Part shown: positions 10,336-17,880 of the stretch, piece by piece
Numbering within the stretch: the first letter of the stretch is position 1
Layout of the letters: each line of letters opens with the position of its first letter
NCBI GenBank assembly: GCA_039182735.1
Contig: JBCDCB010000010.1
Coordinates: 4,930 to 68,929 of the forward strand
Length of the DNA: 64,000 bases
Source: JBCDCB01 sp039182735
GTDB lineage: Bacteria > Planctomycetota > Phycisphaerae > Phycisphaerales > UBA1924
Direction of reading: 5' to 3'
Program-made: the position numbers and the translations under genes
Notes under the pieces: generated by a model
What the model was told of the DNA's origin: nothing
The model's input: only the letters and a program-made list of their open reading frames with translations
Databases searched by the model: none

Positions 10336-11063
10336 CGCGCAGCCGGCTGGGGTCTGAGAATCGAACAGGCTGCGACGATCCCGAGCCCCAGGCTCACGAG
10401 CGCACAGGCCGACAGCCCGATGAGCGGAGCGAGCAAGACCGGGGCGAGTTCAGCCGACCCGAGCGATATCACGACGGGCGGCACAACGGTGACAAACGTG
10501 AAGATCTTTGCGGGTTGTCTGATGAACCTCGTCAGTCTGATCCACACGCGTTCGTCACGGCCGCGCGAGGCGAGCGCGTGCGTCTCGGCCCACGCATGGA
10601 CGAGTTCAAGCACTCCGAGCGTAGTCGAGCCGAGCGCAAGCAACAAGACTCCAAAGATTGGAGCCTGGTTCACCAATCCGAGGAAGGTGATGACGAGGAA
10701 GAGCAGCACAAGCGGCAAGAGCAGACCGACGATCGGGATCGGTGCGAGCAGGAGAATCTGCGCGGATTTTCCCGACCTCGGCACGACAAAGGAAGCAATG
10801 AGCAACGCGATCCAAGCGCACACCAGTGCGGCTCCGATGAGCGGAACGCTGGCGCTGCCGATGAAGACCAGGAAAATCGGAACGGATACGACGGACAAGA
10901 ATCCCGGGGCCGCGAATGCAGCGCTGATCCTGAGTCTTCGCATCAGCCAACGACGAACTCGCGATTGATCCGCCCCGCATTCCGGGCACGGCGTGTCGTC
11001 GTCTAAACCCGCGCGGTCGTAGCCGCACGCAGCGCAGATCGTGTTGAGCGGGGCGTCGGTCAT
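10332..11063 (-). CDS. Zinc-ribbon membrane protein, third copy of a tandem family
   Basis: The 243-residue protein begins with a four-cysteine ribbon (CAACGYDRAGLDDDTPCPECG at 10-30, two CxxC pairs), then has about five membrane segments and a charged loop (HAWAETHALASRGRDERVWI). It is a paralogue of the two genes upstream on the same strand. The ATG overlaps the preceding stop by 4 bp (ATGA), so all three are likely one operon. The CxxCGYDLxG...CPECG ribbon is common at the N-terminus of planctomycete membrane proteins of unknown role. No enzyme motif is visible. The 3' end overlaps the end of the immunity-like gene by 4 bp on the other strand. Confidence 0.7.
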   Translation of the reverse strand: MTDAPLNTICAACGYDRAGLDDDTPCPECGADQSRVRRWLMRRLRISAAFAAPGFLSVVSVPIFLVFIGSASVPLIGAALVCAWIALLIASFVVPRSGKSAQILLLAPIPIVGLLLPLVLLFLVITFLGLVNQAPIFGVLLLALGSTTLGVLELVHAWAETHALASRGRDERVWIRLTRFIRQPAKIFTFVTVVPPVVISLGSAELAPVLLAPLIGLSACALVSLGLGIVAACSILRPQPAAR

Positions 11064-11803
11064 GTCCGATCCCGTGGGTGTGTGAGAATCGAACACGCAG
11101 CGACGATTCCGAGGCCCAGGCTCACGAGCCCACTCGCCGAGAGGCCGATCACTGAAACGAGCAAGACCGGGAAGAGGTCTTCGGACACGAGCGCGATGGC
11201 GATCGGTGGCACGATGGTCACGAACGCGAAGATCTTCGCGGGTTCCCTGATCAACCGAATCAGTCTGATCCACCTGAGTTCTTCACGATCGCGCGAGGCG
11301 AGCGCGTGCGTCTGAGCCCACGCATGGACGAGTTCAAGCACTCCGAGCGCAGCCGAGCCGAGCGCAAGCAGCATGACTCCATAGACCGCAGCGGCACTCG
11401 TGGCCGCTGCGGATGAGAGGGCGACGTAGGCCAGCGCAAGCGGACCGAGCAATCCGACGAGCGGGATCGGAGCGAGGAGGAAGAGTCTCGCGCTCCGCGC
11501 CGACCGCGGCACAGTGAATGCCGCCGCCGACACCGCGAGCCACGCCCCAAGCAGCAAGAAGATAGGAAGTGTGGCATTGAAGCCCCGATCCACGATCAGG
11601 AGAATCGCAATGATCATCCCTGTTGAGAGCGCTGGGACTGCGAACGCGGCGCTCAGCTTCAGCCTGCGCCGCAGTCGAGCCGCCCACAGCGCGCGCGCGT
11701 CGATCGCCGAGTTCCCACACTCCGGGCACGGCGTGGCGTCGTCGAGCCCCGCGCGGTCGTAACCGCAAGCAGCGCAGATCGTGTTGAGCGGGGTGTCGGT
11801 CAT
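11060..11803 (-). CDS. Zinc-ribbon membrane protein, second copy of a tandem family
   Basis: This 247-residue paralogue has the ribbon CAACGYDRAGLDDATPCPEC near residue 10, followed by NSAIDARALWAARLRRR and about five membrane segments. Its membrane part resembles the third copy, with a shared loop (LGVLELVHAWA). Its ribbon linker and extreme C-terminus (THPRDRT) match the first, longer copy instead. It is therefore mosaic between its two neighbours, which suggests gene conversion. The start overlaps the stop of the upstream gene by 4 bp. I chose ATG 11803 because the ribbon starts right after it; longer in-frame extensions run into the upstream gene. Function unknown. Confidence 0.7.
   Translation of the reverse strand: MTDTPLNTICAACGYDRAGLDDATPCPECGNSAIDARALWAARLRRRLKLSAAFAVPALSTGMIIAILLIVDRGFNATLPIFLLLGAWLAVSAAAFTVPRSARSARLFLLAPIPLVGLLGPLALAYVALSSAAATSAAAVYGVMLLALGSAALGVLELVHAWAQTHALASRDREELRWIRLIRLIREPAKIFAFVTIVPPIAIALVSEDLFPVLLVSVIGLSASGLVSLGLGIVAACSILTHPRDRT
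11681..11746. repeat. 66-bp exact repeat within zinc-ribbon genes, copy 1
   Basis: These bases are identical to 13030-13095. They encode part of the zinc ribbon and the linker after it in two paralogues. Exact identity over 66 bases in otherwise diverged genes points to recent duplication or gene conversion. Confidence 0.85.
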
Positions 11804-13173
11804 GTCCGATCCCGTGGGTGTGTGAGGAGGATCGAGAATGCAGCCCACGTTGCGAGCGTGAGTGTAAGCAGGCAACTCGAGATGAAGAGCACGCCTACGA
11901 CCAACTCTGCTGCATCGAACGACGCGGGTAGCTCGAAGAGTATTGAAGCAGCAGCAATGACTTCGCAAGCAATCACGACGATCACAATCGGTGTGTGGCA
12001 GCGCCGCAATACGCGGGCCCACACAGCTTTTGTTTGATCTTCTGGCAAGTTCTTCAACCAGCAGAGACTCAGGCTTGACAGTCCAAGCGCGAATGTGCCA
12101 ATCGCAACGAAGATCCCGACTACGAGCAGTTCGAGTCCGATCTCGACCCCATAGTATTGAAACGCGACCCCGCCAAAGAGCGAAGCCGGCCAGACCACTG
12201 GTGTGAGGAGAAACAACAACACTGCAGTGTGTCGATTACGCCGCGTGACGCATGCCGAAACCCCTAGTGTCAGCGAAGCGCCGGTTGCGATCAAAACATC
12301 TTCGCTAAAAAAGTCGATCTCTAGAACGGGCAGCAAGTCAACGGAAAGTGCGAAGAGTGAAAGCAGTGCCGGCAGTGCGATCAATGCGCTGACCCGCGTT
12401 CGCGTCGCAACCATCCATCTGACGCGAACCCATGCGACGCGAGCGAGTGAACGCAAGTCGTCTCGAACCAGTGATGCGCTCGACCAGATCGTGAGCGCGA
12501 TGCCGACGAGTTTCACGGCCACCGTGATGGTGTCGCCTGCGATCCCGTGCGGCATCCAGACAGACATCACAACCGCATGGAGAATCACCATGGCCGCGAC
12601 CGGTGCCTCGATTCGCCCGAGCCAGTGGTGCCAGGCGGGGACGCTTGCTGAGGGAAACAGCGTCATGCCGTGGACCGAGACCAACGATCGCACAAGTCGC
12701 AGCACGCCGAGCAGGGTCAGCGTGATCGACGCGTACAGCACAACGAGGCCGATCCGCATAGCGGTCTCCCACGACATACCGGCGATTCCGATGCCGCTGT
12801 TGACCTGGATCCAGCCCGACACGTGTGTGAGCGATGCGAGCGCAAACAGAATTGCGGCTCTCCGAGCTTTCCCGCGCAGCGCCAGCGCCGCCGCGATCAG
12901 CGCGAGGATCGGCAGCAGCGCGATCGCCATCTTGCCCCAGCCGCTCTGCGTGAGCCTGGGCACGAACCACGTCGCCGGCATCGCGAGGCACGCGATGAGC
13001 GTGACCCACGCGCTCGTGCGCAGGCGAGACGCCCACAGCGCGCGCGCGTCGATCGCCGAGTTCCCACACTCCGGGCACGGCGTGGCGTCGTCGAGTCTGG
13101 CGCGGTCGTAGCGGCAGATCAGGCAGCGCGATGATGCGTTGGCAGCCTGCGAGATGGCTGGCTCCTCGGACAT
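11800..13173 (-). CDS. Large zinc-ribbon polytopic membrane protein, first of a tandem family
   Basis: This 457-residue protein begins with a ribbon (CLICRYDRARLDDATPCPEC near 17-36) and then has roughly ten membrane segments, about twice as many as its two paralogues. It ends in LLTHPRDRT, the same tail as the second copy. It heads a three-gene unit with 4-bp overlaps. A hexamer TAGGCT ends 6 nt before the ATG and there is no ribosome site, so the transcript is probably leaderless. I recognise no transporter or enzyme signature. The ribbon may bind zinc on the cytoplasmic side. Confidence 0.65.
   Translation of the reverse strand: MSEEPAISQAANASSRCLICRYDRARLDDATPCPECGNSAIDARALWASRLRTSAWVTLIACLAMPATWFVPRLTQSGWGKMAIALLPILALIAAALALRGKARRAAILFALASLTHVSGWIQVNSGIGIAGMSWETAMRIGLVVLYASITLTLLGVLRLVRSLVSVHGMTLFPSASVPAWHHWLGRIEAPVAAMVILHAVVMSVWMPHGIAGDTITVAVKLVGIALTIWSSASLVRDDLRSLARVAWVRVRWMVATRTRVSALIALPALLSLFALSVDLLPVLEIDFFSEDVLIATGASLTLGVSACVTRRNRHTAVLLFLLTPVVWPASLFGGVAFQYYGVEIGLELLVVGIFVAIGTFALGLSSLSLCWLKNLPEDQTKAVWARVLRRCHTPIVIVVIACEVIAAASILFELPASFDAAELVVGVLFISSCLLTLTLATWAAFSILLTHPRDRT
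13030..13095. repeat. 66-bp exact repeat within zinc-ribbon genes, copy 2
   Basis: Identical to 11681-11746; it lies in the N-terminal coding part of the 457-residue paralogue. Confidence 0.85.
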
Positions 13174-13179
13174 GTCCGG

Positions 13180-13185
13180 AGCCTA
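13180..13185 (-). promoter_or_regulatory. -10-like box of a predicted leaderless start (zinc-ribbon operon)
   Basis: TAGGCT ends exactly 6 nt before the ATG at 13173, so transcription would begin at or next to the start codon. No -35 box is obvious. Confidence 0.5.
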
Positions 13186-13794
13186 CCCGAGGGGTCTCCG
13201 GGTCCGGTCCTGCTGCTTCTGCGGATTCTTCCCAATTTCACTTGCGGGGGGTCTGGGCGGATTCGACTCTTCATGTGGTTGATGCAGGCCACACGGGCAC
13301 GCGGCCGAGCAAGGCCTCAACGCCCCGTGTCAGCCGGCATGAGCCGCGAAGCGAGCACACGGACGCCCGGGGGAAACCCCGGGGACAACAGCAGACGCCC
13401 TCTCCTCGGAGGGTGGCGCGATTGTGGCGCCGTGTCGGGAGTGGGCACCCGGCACGGCGCTTCCATCCCGGACCGACTGCCACACACGCCCGGCATGCCC
13501 GGGTGACAACCTCAGCGTCCCGGCGCGCGTGGGCACGCGCCGAGGCGCTTTCCAACACGTCTCTCTCCCTCTCAGCCGATCTCTCTCCCGCTTCGTGAGG
13601 ATTTGTTTGCGGGAATCCGCACGCGGGCGCGCCGGAACCGCTCGCGTGCGGCTTGTTCAGTCAGAAGAAGAAGGACTCGTCCGCACCAGGCGCCAAGACC
13701 GGGCCAGCGGGCGGCGTGCACCCGAACGGGTCACGCGGAGCGGTGACGAACCACTGTTCTCCCGAGGTCGTCGGCGAAAGCCGGCGGGCTCACG

Positions 13795-13837
13795 ACGGGC
13801 GCGCCGGACCATCGACCGGCGCGTCCGTTGGTTTTTG
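13795..13837 (+). terminator. Strong rho-independent terminator with no gene in front of it
   Basis: Bases 13795-13807 pair with 13816-13828 (13 pairs, one G-T) around an 8-nt loop, followed by TGGTTTTTG. It implies transcription on the plus strand through the gene-free block, perhaps of a non-coding RNA. Confidence 0.65.
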
Positions 13838-13874
13838 CAAGTGCTCTGACGAGCCGCGACTCTGCGCCGAGTCG

Positions 13875-13956
13875 GTGTGGCACTGGCCCCTCGTGAGCCA
13901 GTGCTCTCTTGCGGGCGTTGTGCGAACCACTACTGGGCAAGCCAGCGGTGCCACAC
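13875..13956. repeat. Palindromic element with nested hairpins
   Basis: The outer arms GTGTGGCA (13875-13882) and TGCCACAC (13949-13956) are exact inverted repeats. Inside are a perfect 8-bp stem GCACTGGC/GCCAGTGC (13880-13887 with 13897-13904) and a small CTGG/CCAG stem at 13933-13945. As I remember, GTGGCACTGG...CCAGxxGTGCCAC palindromes recur in planctomycete intergenic DNA. Only one copy is seen here. Confidence 0.55.
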
Positions 13957-13974
13957 TCAGGTGAGTCTGGTGCC

Positions 13975-14001
13975 ACGATGCACCGCATCGCGGTGCGTCG
14001 T
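13975..14001. repeat. 27-nt near-perfect hairpin
   Basis: Twelve bases (13975-13986) pair with 13990-14001, with one G-T pair and a 3-nt loop. It lies between the palindromic element and the PilZ gene end. It has no T-tract on either side. Confidence 0.6.
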
Positions 14002-14060
14002 GCGTATCCTCGGAAACACGTGCACGACGTGGCTTCGCCGCGTCGTGGCACCACGGAGGT

Positions 14061-14459
14061 TCACGCCGCGCGCCGGTCCTCGTCGAGGCACGAGCCGCGT
14101 GCGAGCAGGTTGAGCTGGGCACGGGCTTCGCTGGGCAGGTCCACGAACTCGATGCCGTACTCGATCCGCCGGGGCCCGAGGGACCGCGTCCATGCGATCC
14201 GCGCGGGGACGGCGAAGTGTCCGAGCGGGGCGTGCACCGTCAGGTCGAAGGTCTCTCCCTCCTCCCGAACCTGGATGCCGCGCGCGAAGACGCGCATGCC
14301 GTCGCTCGACACATCGAGGACACGCCCGAGCCCGCACGACACCGCGCCGAGTTCGATCCGCGACGAGCACCTCCCGTTGCGCTCGTCGGCGAGGTCGGGG
14401 CGCTGGATGACACGCGTGTCGTCCAGCCCGTGATCGGTCGCCGAGTCGTGTGCGTCCAT
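14061..14459 (-). CDS. PilZ-domain protein
   Basis: This is a 132-residue protein, most of it one PilZ domain, the c-di-GMP-binding fold. The core includes RCSSRIELGA near 29-38 and DVSSDGMRVFARG (D/NxSxxG-type motif) near 48-61. The family often starts with RxxxR before that motif; here SSRIE offers only one clear Arg, so nucleotide binding is not certain. It lies 64 nt downstream of an ArsR-type gene on the same strand. PilZ proteins usually regulate motility, polysaccharide or adhesion. No partner domain is present. The start at ATG 14459 leaves about 28 residues before the domain. Confidence 0.7.
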   Translation of the reverse strand: MDAHDSATDHGLDDTRVIQRPDLADERNGRCSSRIELGAVSCGLGRVLDVSSDGMRVFARGIQVREEGETFDLTVHAPLGHFAVPARIAWTRSLGPRRIEYGIEFVDLPSEARAQLNLLARGSCLDEDRRAA

Positions 14460-14523
14460 GAAGGGGCTATCGGTCGCCGGCGAGGGGGAATTCAGCGCGA
14501 GTCGTCGATCGGCGATCGATCGC

Positions 14524-14835
14524 TCACGAGCGCTCGCGGAGCACTCGCCGGGCCTCCCACACGGTTCGGTAGGTCGCCAGCCAGGCGTCCACGCGCTTGA
14601 GCCCCGCGGATTGCAGGTAATAGCGCCGCTCGCGCCCGCTGGCCTTCACGCGCACGAGCCCGGCCTGTTCCAGCATACGCAGGTGCTTCACGATCGTCGG
14701 GCGGGCGGCGTCGTAGTCCGCCGCGATGTCCGTCGCCCGGCGCGGTCCCGCGGCCAGCCCGTCCAGGATGTCCCGGCGCGTCCCGTCCGCGATCGCTTTG
14801 AACACCAGCTCGTTGAGCGTGAATCGTGTAGCCAT
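14524..14835 (-). CDS. ArsR-family winged-helix transcriptional regulator
   Basis: The protein has 103 residues from ATG 14835, chosen because GGAG lies 5 nt upstream; an ATG 36 nt earlier lacks this. The winged helix covers nearly all of it: FKAIADGTRRDILDGL (helix 1-2), ARPTIVKHLRMLEQAGLV (recognition helix region) and the wing VKASGRERRYYL. It lacks the ELCVCDL-type metal cysteines, so it is probably not a metal sensor. It resembles the SdpR/YczG-like subgroup that often controls a neighbouring START or transport gene. Here the neighbour downstream is the PilZ gene, and atpD is divergent. Ligand and targets are unknown. Confidence 0.82.
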   Translation of the reverse strand: MATRFTLNELVFKAIADGTRRDILDGLAAGPRRATDIAADYDAARPTIVKHLRMLEQAGLVRVKASGRERRYYLQSAGLKRVDAWLATYRTVWEARRVLRERS

Positions 14836-14950
14836 ATGGCTCCATGATATGTGCGCGCATCGGCCTGTCATCGCGGCCTTTTGCGGACTATCCTCGTCTC
14901 CATGCTCGCGCCGGTGCGCGGGCTCCGCACGACTTCAACGAGGATTCGCC

Positions 14951-16393
14951 ATGCCCACCAACGGTGTGATCACGCAGGTGATCGGCTCGACCTTCGACGC
15001 CCAGTTCCCCGAAGACCAGCTCCCCGACATCTATAACGCCGTCACGGTCAACACCGAGACCAAAGCCGGGCACCTCAGCCTGACCGGCGAGGTCCAGAAG
15101 CACCTCGGCGGCGGTCGCGTCCGCTGCGTCGCGCTGGGCTCCACCGACGGTCTTACCCGCGGCACCGAGTGCACCGACACTGGGCAGCCCGTGGCCGTGC
15201 CCGTCGGTGAGAAGGTGCTCGGGCGCGTCTTCGACCTGCTTGGCAACCCCATCGACAACGAGCCCGCCCCCGAGGGCGCGCCGACGCGTCCGTTTCACGC
15301 CGCCCCCCCCGAGGTCGAGAACCTCAACCCCCAGGCCGGGGTCCTGGCCACGGGCCGCGAGGTCGTCGACCGGCTCTGCGCCGTCGTCCGAGGCGGCAAG
15401 ATCGGCCTCTTCGGCGGCGCCGGCGTCGGGAAGACCGTCATCATCCAGGAGATGATCGCGCGCGTCGCCCGTGAGTTCGGCGGATACTCCGTCTTCTGCG
15501 GCGTCGGCGAACGCACCCGCGAAGGCAACGACCTCTGGCTCGAAATGGCCGAGGCTGAGTTCACCGACGAGTCCGGCAACAAGTCTCGCGTGCTTGACAA
15601 GGTCGCCATGGTCTTCGGGCAGATGAACGAGCCCCCCGGCGCGCGCCTCCGCGTCGCGCTCTCGGGCCTCACCATGGCCGAGCAGTTCCGCGATGAGTCC
15701 GGCAAAGAGACCATGATCTTCGTGGACAACGTCTTCCGCTTCACTCAGGCGGGTTCGGAAGTGTCGGCGCTGCTCGGTCGCATGCCCTCGGCGGTGGGCT
15801 ACCAGCCGACGCTTTCCACCGAGATGGGCGAACTGCAGGAGCGCATCACCTCGACCAGCAAGGGCGCGATCACTTCGGTGCAGGCCATCTACGTGCCCGC
15901 CGACGACCTGACCGACCCCGCGCCGGCCACGGCCTTCAGCCACCTCGACGCCTTCGTCGTGCTCGCGCGCGGCATCGCCGAGAAGGGCATCTACCCCGCG
16001 GTCGATCCCCTCTCATCCACCTCGCGAATCCTCGACCCCGCCATCCTCGGGCAGCGCCACTACGACGTGTCGCGCCGCGTGCAGGTCATCCTGCAGCGCT
16101 ACAAGGACCTGCAGGACATCATCGCCATCCTCGGCGTCGATGAGCTCTCCGAAGAGGACAAGGCCATCGTCGGGCGCGCCCGCAAGATCGAACGCTTCCT
16201 CTCGCAGCCCTTCTACGTCGCCGAGCAGTTCACCGGCTTCCCCGGCATCTACACCACGCTCGAAGACACGATCGACTCCTTCGAGCGCCTCTGCGACGGC
16301 GAGGGCGACGATCTGCCCGAGTCGGCCTTCATGTACGTCGGCACGCTCGACGACGCCAAGGCCAAGGCCGAGAAGATGGCCGCCAGCGCGTAA
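14951..16393 (+). CDS. atpD: ATP synthase F1 subunit beta, standing alone
   Basis: The beta subunit carries the catalytic nucleotide sites of F1-ATPase. The 480-residue protein has Walker A GGAGVGKT at about 155-162, GERTREGNDLWLEM, and the Walker B segment MIFVDNVFRFTQAG. The C-terminal domain includes the conserved DELSEEDKAIVGRARKIERF. The start ATG follows GAGG. In most bacteria atpD lies in atpBEFHAGDC. Here no other atp gene is within reach, not even atpC, which usually follows; a terminator comes 80 nt later. F1 genes must therefore be split in this genome, or this is an extra copy. The N-terminal region (MPTNGVITQVIGSTFDAQFP) is a normal beta type, not alpha or flagellar. Confidence 0.96.
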   Translation: MPTNGVITQVIGSTFDAQFPEDQLPDIYNAVTVNTETKAGHLSLTGEVQKHLGGGRVRCVALGSTDGLTRGTECTDTGQPVAVPVGEKVLGRVFDLLGNPIDNEPAPEGAPTRPFHAAPPEVENLNPQAGVLATGREVVDRLCAVVRGGKIGLFGGAGVGKTVIIQEMIARVAREFGGYSVFCGVGERTREGNDLWLEMAEAEFTDESGNKSRVLDKVAMVFGQMNEPPGARLRVALSGLTMAEQFRDESGKETMIFVDNVFRFTQAGSEVSALLGRMPSAVGYQPTLSTEMGELQERITSTSKGAITSVQAIYVPADDLTDPAPATAFSHLDAFVVLARGIAEKGIYPAVDPLSSTSRILDPAILGQRHYDVSRRVQVILQRYKDLQDIIAILGVDELSEEDKAIVGRARKIERFLSQPFYVAEQFTGFPGIYTTLEDTIDSFERLCDGEGDDLPESAFMYVGTLDDAKAKAEKMAASA

Positions 16394-16472
16394 GCGGCTG
16401 TGCTCCCTCGCCCCGCTTGCGGGGAAGGGGCCGGCGTGAGGGGCTCCCTCTCTCGACGACTTCATCACGATG

Positions 16473-16503
16473 AACGCCCCGGGAAACCGGGGCGTTTTCT
16501 TTT
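16473..16503 (+). terminator. Rho-independent terminator after atpD
   Basis: A perfect 10-bp stem (16473-16482 with 16487-16496) closed by a GAAA tetraloop runs into TTTTCTTTTG. Confidence 0.9.
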
Positions 16504-16568
16504 GCGCTTGAATCGCCCCGTTCTCCGGGTACGTTCTTGGTGGAGCAGGGGGCCTGGAGAGAGCCAGC

Positions 16569-17861
16569 ATGAAAGCCGAGTTCATCGCGTTCGCGGGTGC
16601 GATCGGTGCGGCCGTGGCCACCGCCTCGGCGGGCGTCTCGTCCACGCTGCCCTTCGACGTGCTGCTGACCGATAACCAGCAGTTGCCGGGGCTGGGTCAA
16701 CTCGAGCGCGTCTTCAACGCCTCGATCAACGACGCCGGTGAGTGGGCCGCGGAATCGCGTATCGATCTCGGCGGCGGGCCGGACGCCTTCCCGATCATCG
16801 GCCCGGGCGGTCTGACCAACACCCCGCTCGGCGTGCTGAGCAACCCCGCGCTGCAAACCGCCGGCGCGCCCGCGCTCCTCGGGATCGGGCAAGACGGCTC
16901 GGTCTTCACACGCGTGGATCTCCAGCCCATCGGCGAGACCAACCCCGAAGCAGGGCTCACCTCATGGGTCTTTGAGGACCTCTCGCCCGTCGCGAACTCG
17001 TCGCAGTCCTTCAACGATCGCGGCGAGACCTTTACCTACCGCTTCTTCGCCGAGCAGAGCGCAACGAACGGCAACGGCACGTTCATCTTCAACTCATTGC
17101 TCGATGGACCCGGACCCGAAGACACGGAAGCGCTCGTCCTCCGCGAGCCCGGCGCGAGCGACCGCATCCTCGTTGCCGCGGGCGATGGGCTCCCGGGCGT
17201 CGGCACTGTGACGATCCCATTCCTGGCGGCAACGCCGAGCAGGCCGTCGTTCAACGACGCCGGCACCTGGGCCGCGCCGGTCAGCTTCCGGCGCGAGGAC
17301 AACAGCAACGGACGCGCGCTCCTCGTCGATGGTCAGCCCGTTGCCTTCACCGGCATGGACCCGGCGCCGACGAGCGACGGGCGATCGATCGTGGGCGTCG
17401 CCGAGCCGCTCGCGTCAATCAACGATGCCGCGCAGCTCGGGTATGTCGCCGAACTCGCCGGCGCTGCCCGCGGCGACACCATCGACGCCATCATGCTCGA
17501 CAGCACGCCCATCCTCGCCGAAGGCGGCATCGCGCAACTCGTCGATGGCACCACGCTCGATGTCTCGCGCCTGCTCGTCTCCAACCTCTTCACGCTGCCG
17601 AGCGGCGACGTGCTCTGGTCGGGCGAGATCCGCGACGACGACGGCCCCTTCATCGGCGGGCTCTTCCTCAACGATCAACAGGTCGTCGGCGAACTCGTGA
17701 ACCTCTACGACGTGAGCGACAGCGGCGAGTGGGCGATCATCTCGACGGTGAACGCGTCCTTCTCGTTCGATGAGCTCGTGCGCGTGCGCATCCCAGCGCC
17801 GGGTGCGCTGCCGCTGCTCGCCGCGGGCGCGGTGTTCGGTGCGCGACGGCGTCGCTCGTGA
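16569..17861 (+). CDS. Secreted protein with PEP-CTERM-like sorting tail, function unknown
   Basis: This 430-residue protein has a signal peptide (1-22), a long Asp/Gly/Asn-rich beta body, and the C-terminal tail RIPAPGALPLLAAGAVFGARR followed by a few more Arg. The tail matches the pattern proline-rich motif, hydrophobic segment, Arg cluster that exosortases process. The body repeats phrases such as ASINDAGEWA, SFNDAGTWAA and ASINDAAQLGY, about every 100-200 residues. These resemble the NDxGxVA repeats of secreted proteins from this group, which may form a beta-propeller. GGAGAG precedes the ATG. No enzymatic motif is seen. It is probably surface-anchored or released after sorting. Confidence 0.75.
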   Translation: MKAEFIAFAGAIGAAVATASAGVSSTLPFDVLLTDNQQLPGLGQLERVFNASINDAGEWAAESRIDLGGGPDAFPIIGPGGLTNTPLGVLSNPALQTAGAPALLGIGQDGSVFTRVDLQPIGETNPEAGLTSWVFEDLSPVANSSQSFNDRGETFTYRFFAEQSATNGNGTFIFNSLLDGPGPEDTEALVLREPGASDRILVAAGDGLPGVGTVTIPFLAATPSRPSFNDAGTWAAPVSFRREDNSNGRALLVDGQPVAFTGMDPAPTSDGRSIVGVAEPLASINDAAQLGYVAELAGAARGDTIDAIMLDSTPILAEGGIAQLVDGTTLDVSRLLVSNLFTLPSGDVLWSGEIRDDDGPFIGGLFLNDQQVVGELVNLYDVSDSGEWAIISTVNASFSFDELVRVRIPAPGALPLLAAGAVFGARRRRS

Positions 17862-17868
17862 CGCGTCA

Positions 17869-17874
17869 TATACT
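17869..17874 (+). promoter_or_regulatory. -10-like box of a predicted leaderless start
   Basis: TATACT, five of six matches to TATAAT, ends 6 nt before the ATG at 17881. No ribosome site precedes the start. Confidence 0.55.
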
Positions 17875-17880
17875 CTTGTT

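Larger units (their letters stand above)
13174..14060. other. 887-bp gene-free block rich in hairpins
   Basis: No reading frame here looks like a protein: candidates are Arg/Ser/Pro-rich and lack a convincing start. The block holds many perfect inverted repeats. Examples are CCCGGGG-GAAA-CCCCGGG near 13366-13383, a 9-bp stem at 13615-13649, a 13-position stem at 13795-13828, an 8-bp stem at 13880-13904 and a 12-bp stem at 13975-14001. Two related segments share cgcccgg, then a hairpin, then gacaac (about 13362-13389 and 13487-13509). It may contain one or more structured non-coding RNAs or a cluster of short palindromic repeats. Confidence 0.6.

Noticed and set aside
13259..13267. GGATTCGAC, a sequence typical of the tmRNA 5' end
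   Set aside because: The bases around it do not form the tRNA-like ends, and no T-arm or CCA end is found within 500 nt. A 9-mer can occur by chance in a window this size.
13615..13656. 9-bp stem (13615-13623 with 13641-13649) as a second terminator in the gene-free block
   Set aside because: Only CTTGTTC follows, so it is listed as part of the structured block rather than as a terminator.
13653..13964. 103-codon open frame in the structured gene-free block
   Set aside because: It runs through a strong terminator and a palindrome, has no ribosome site and has a composition unlike its neighbours.
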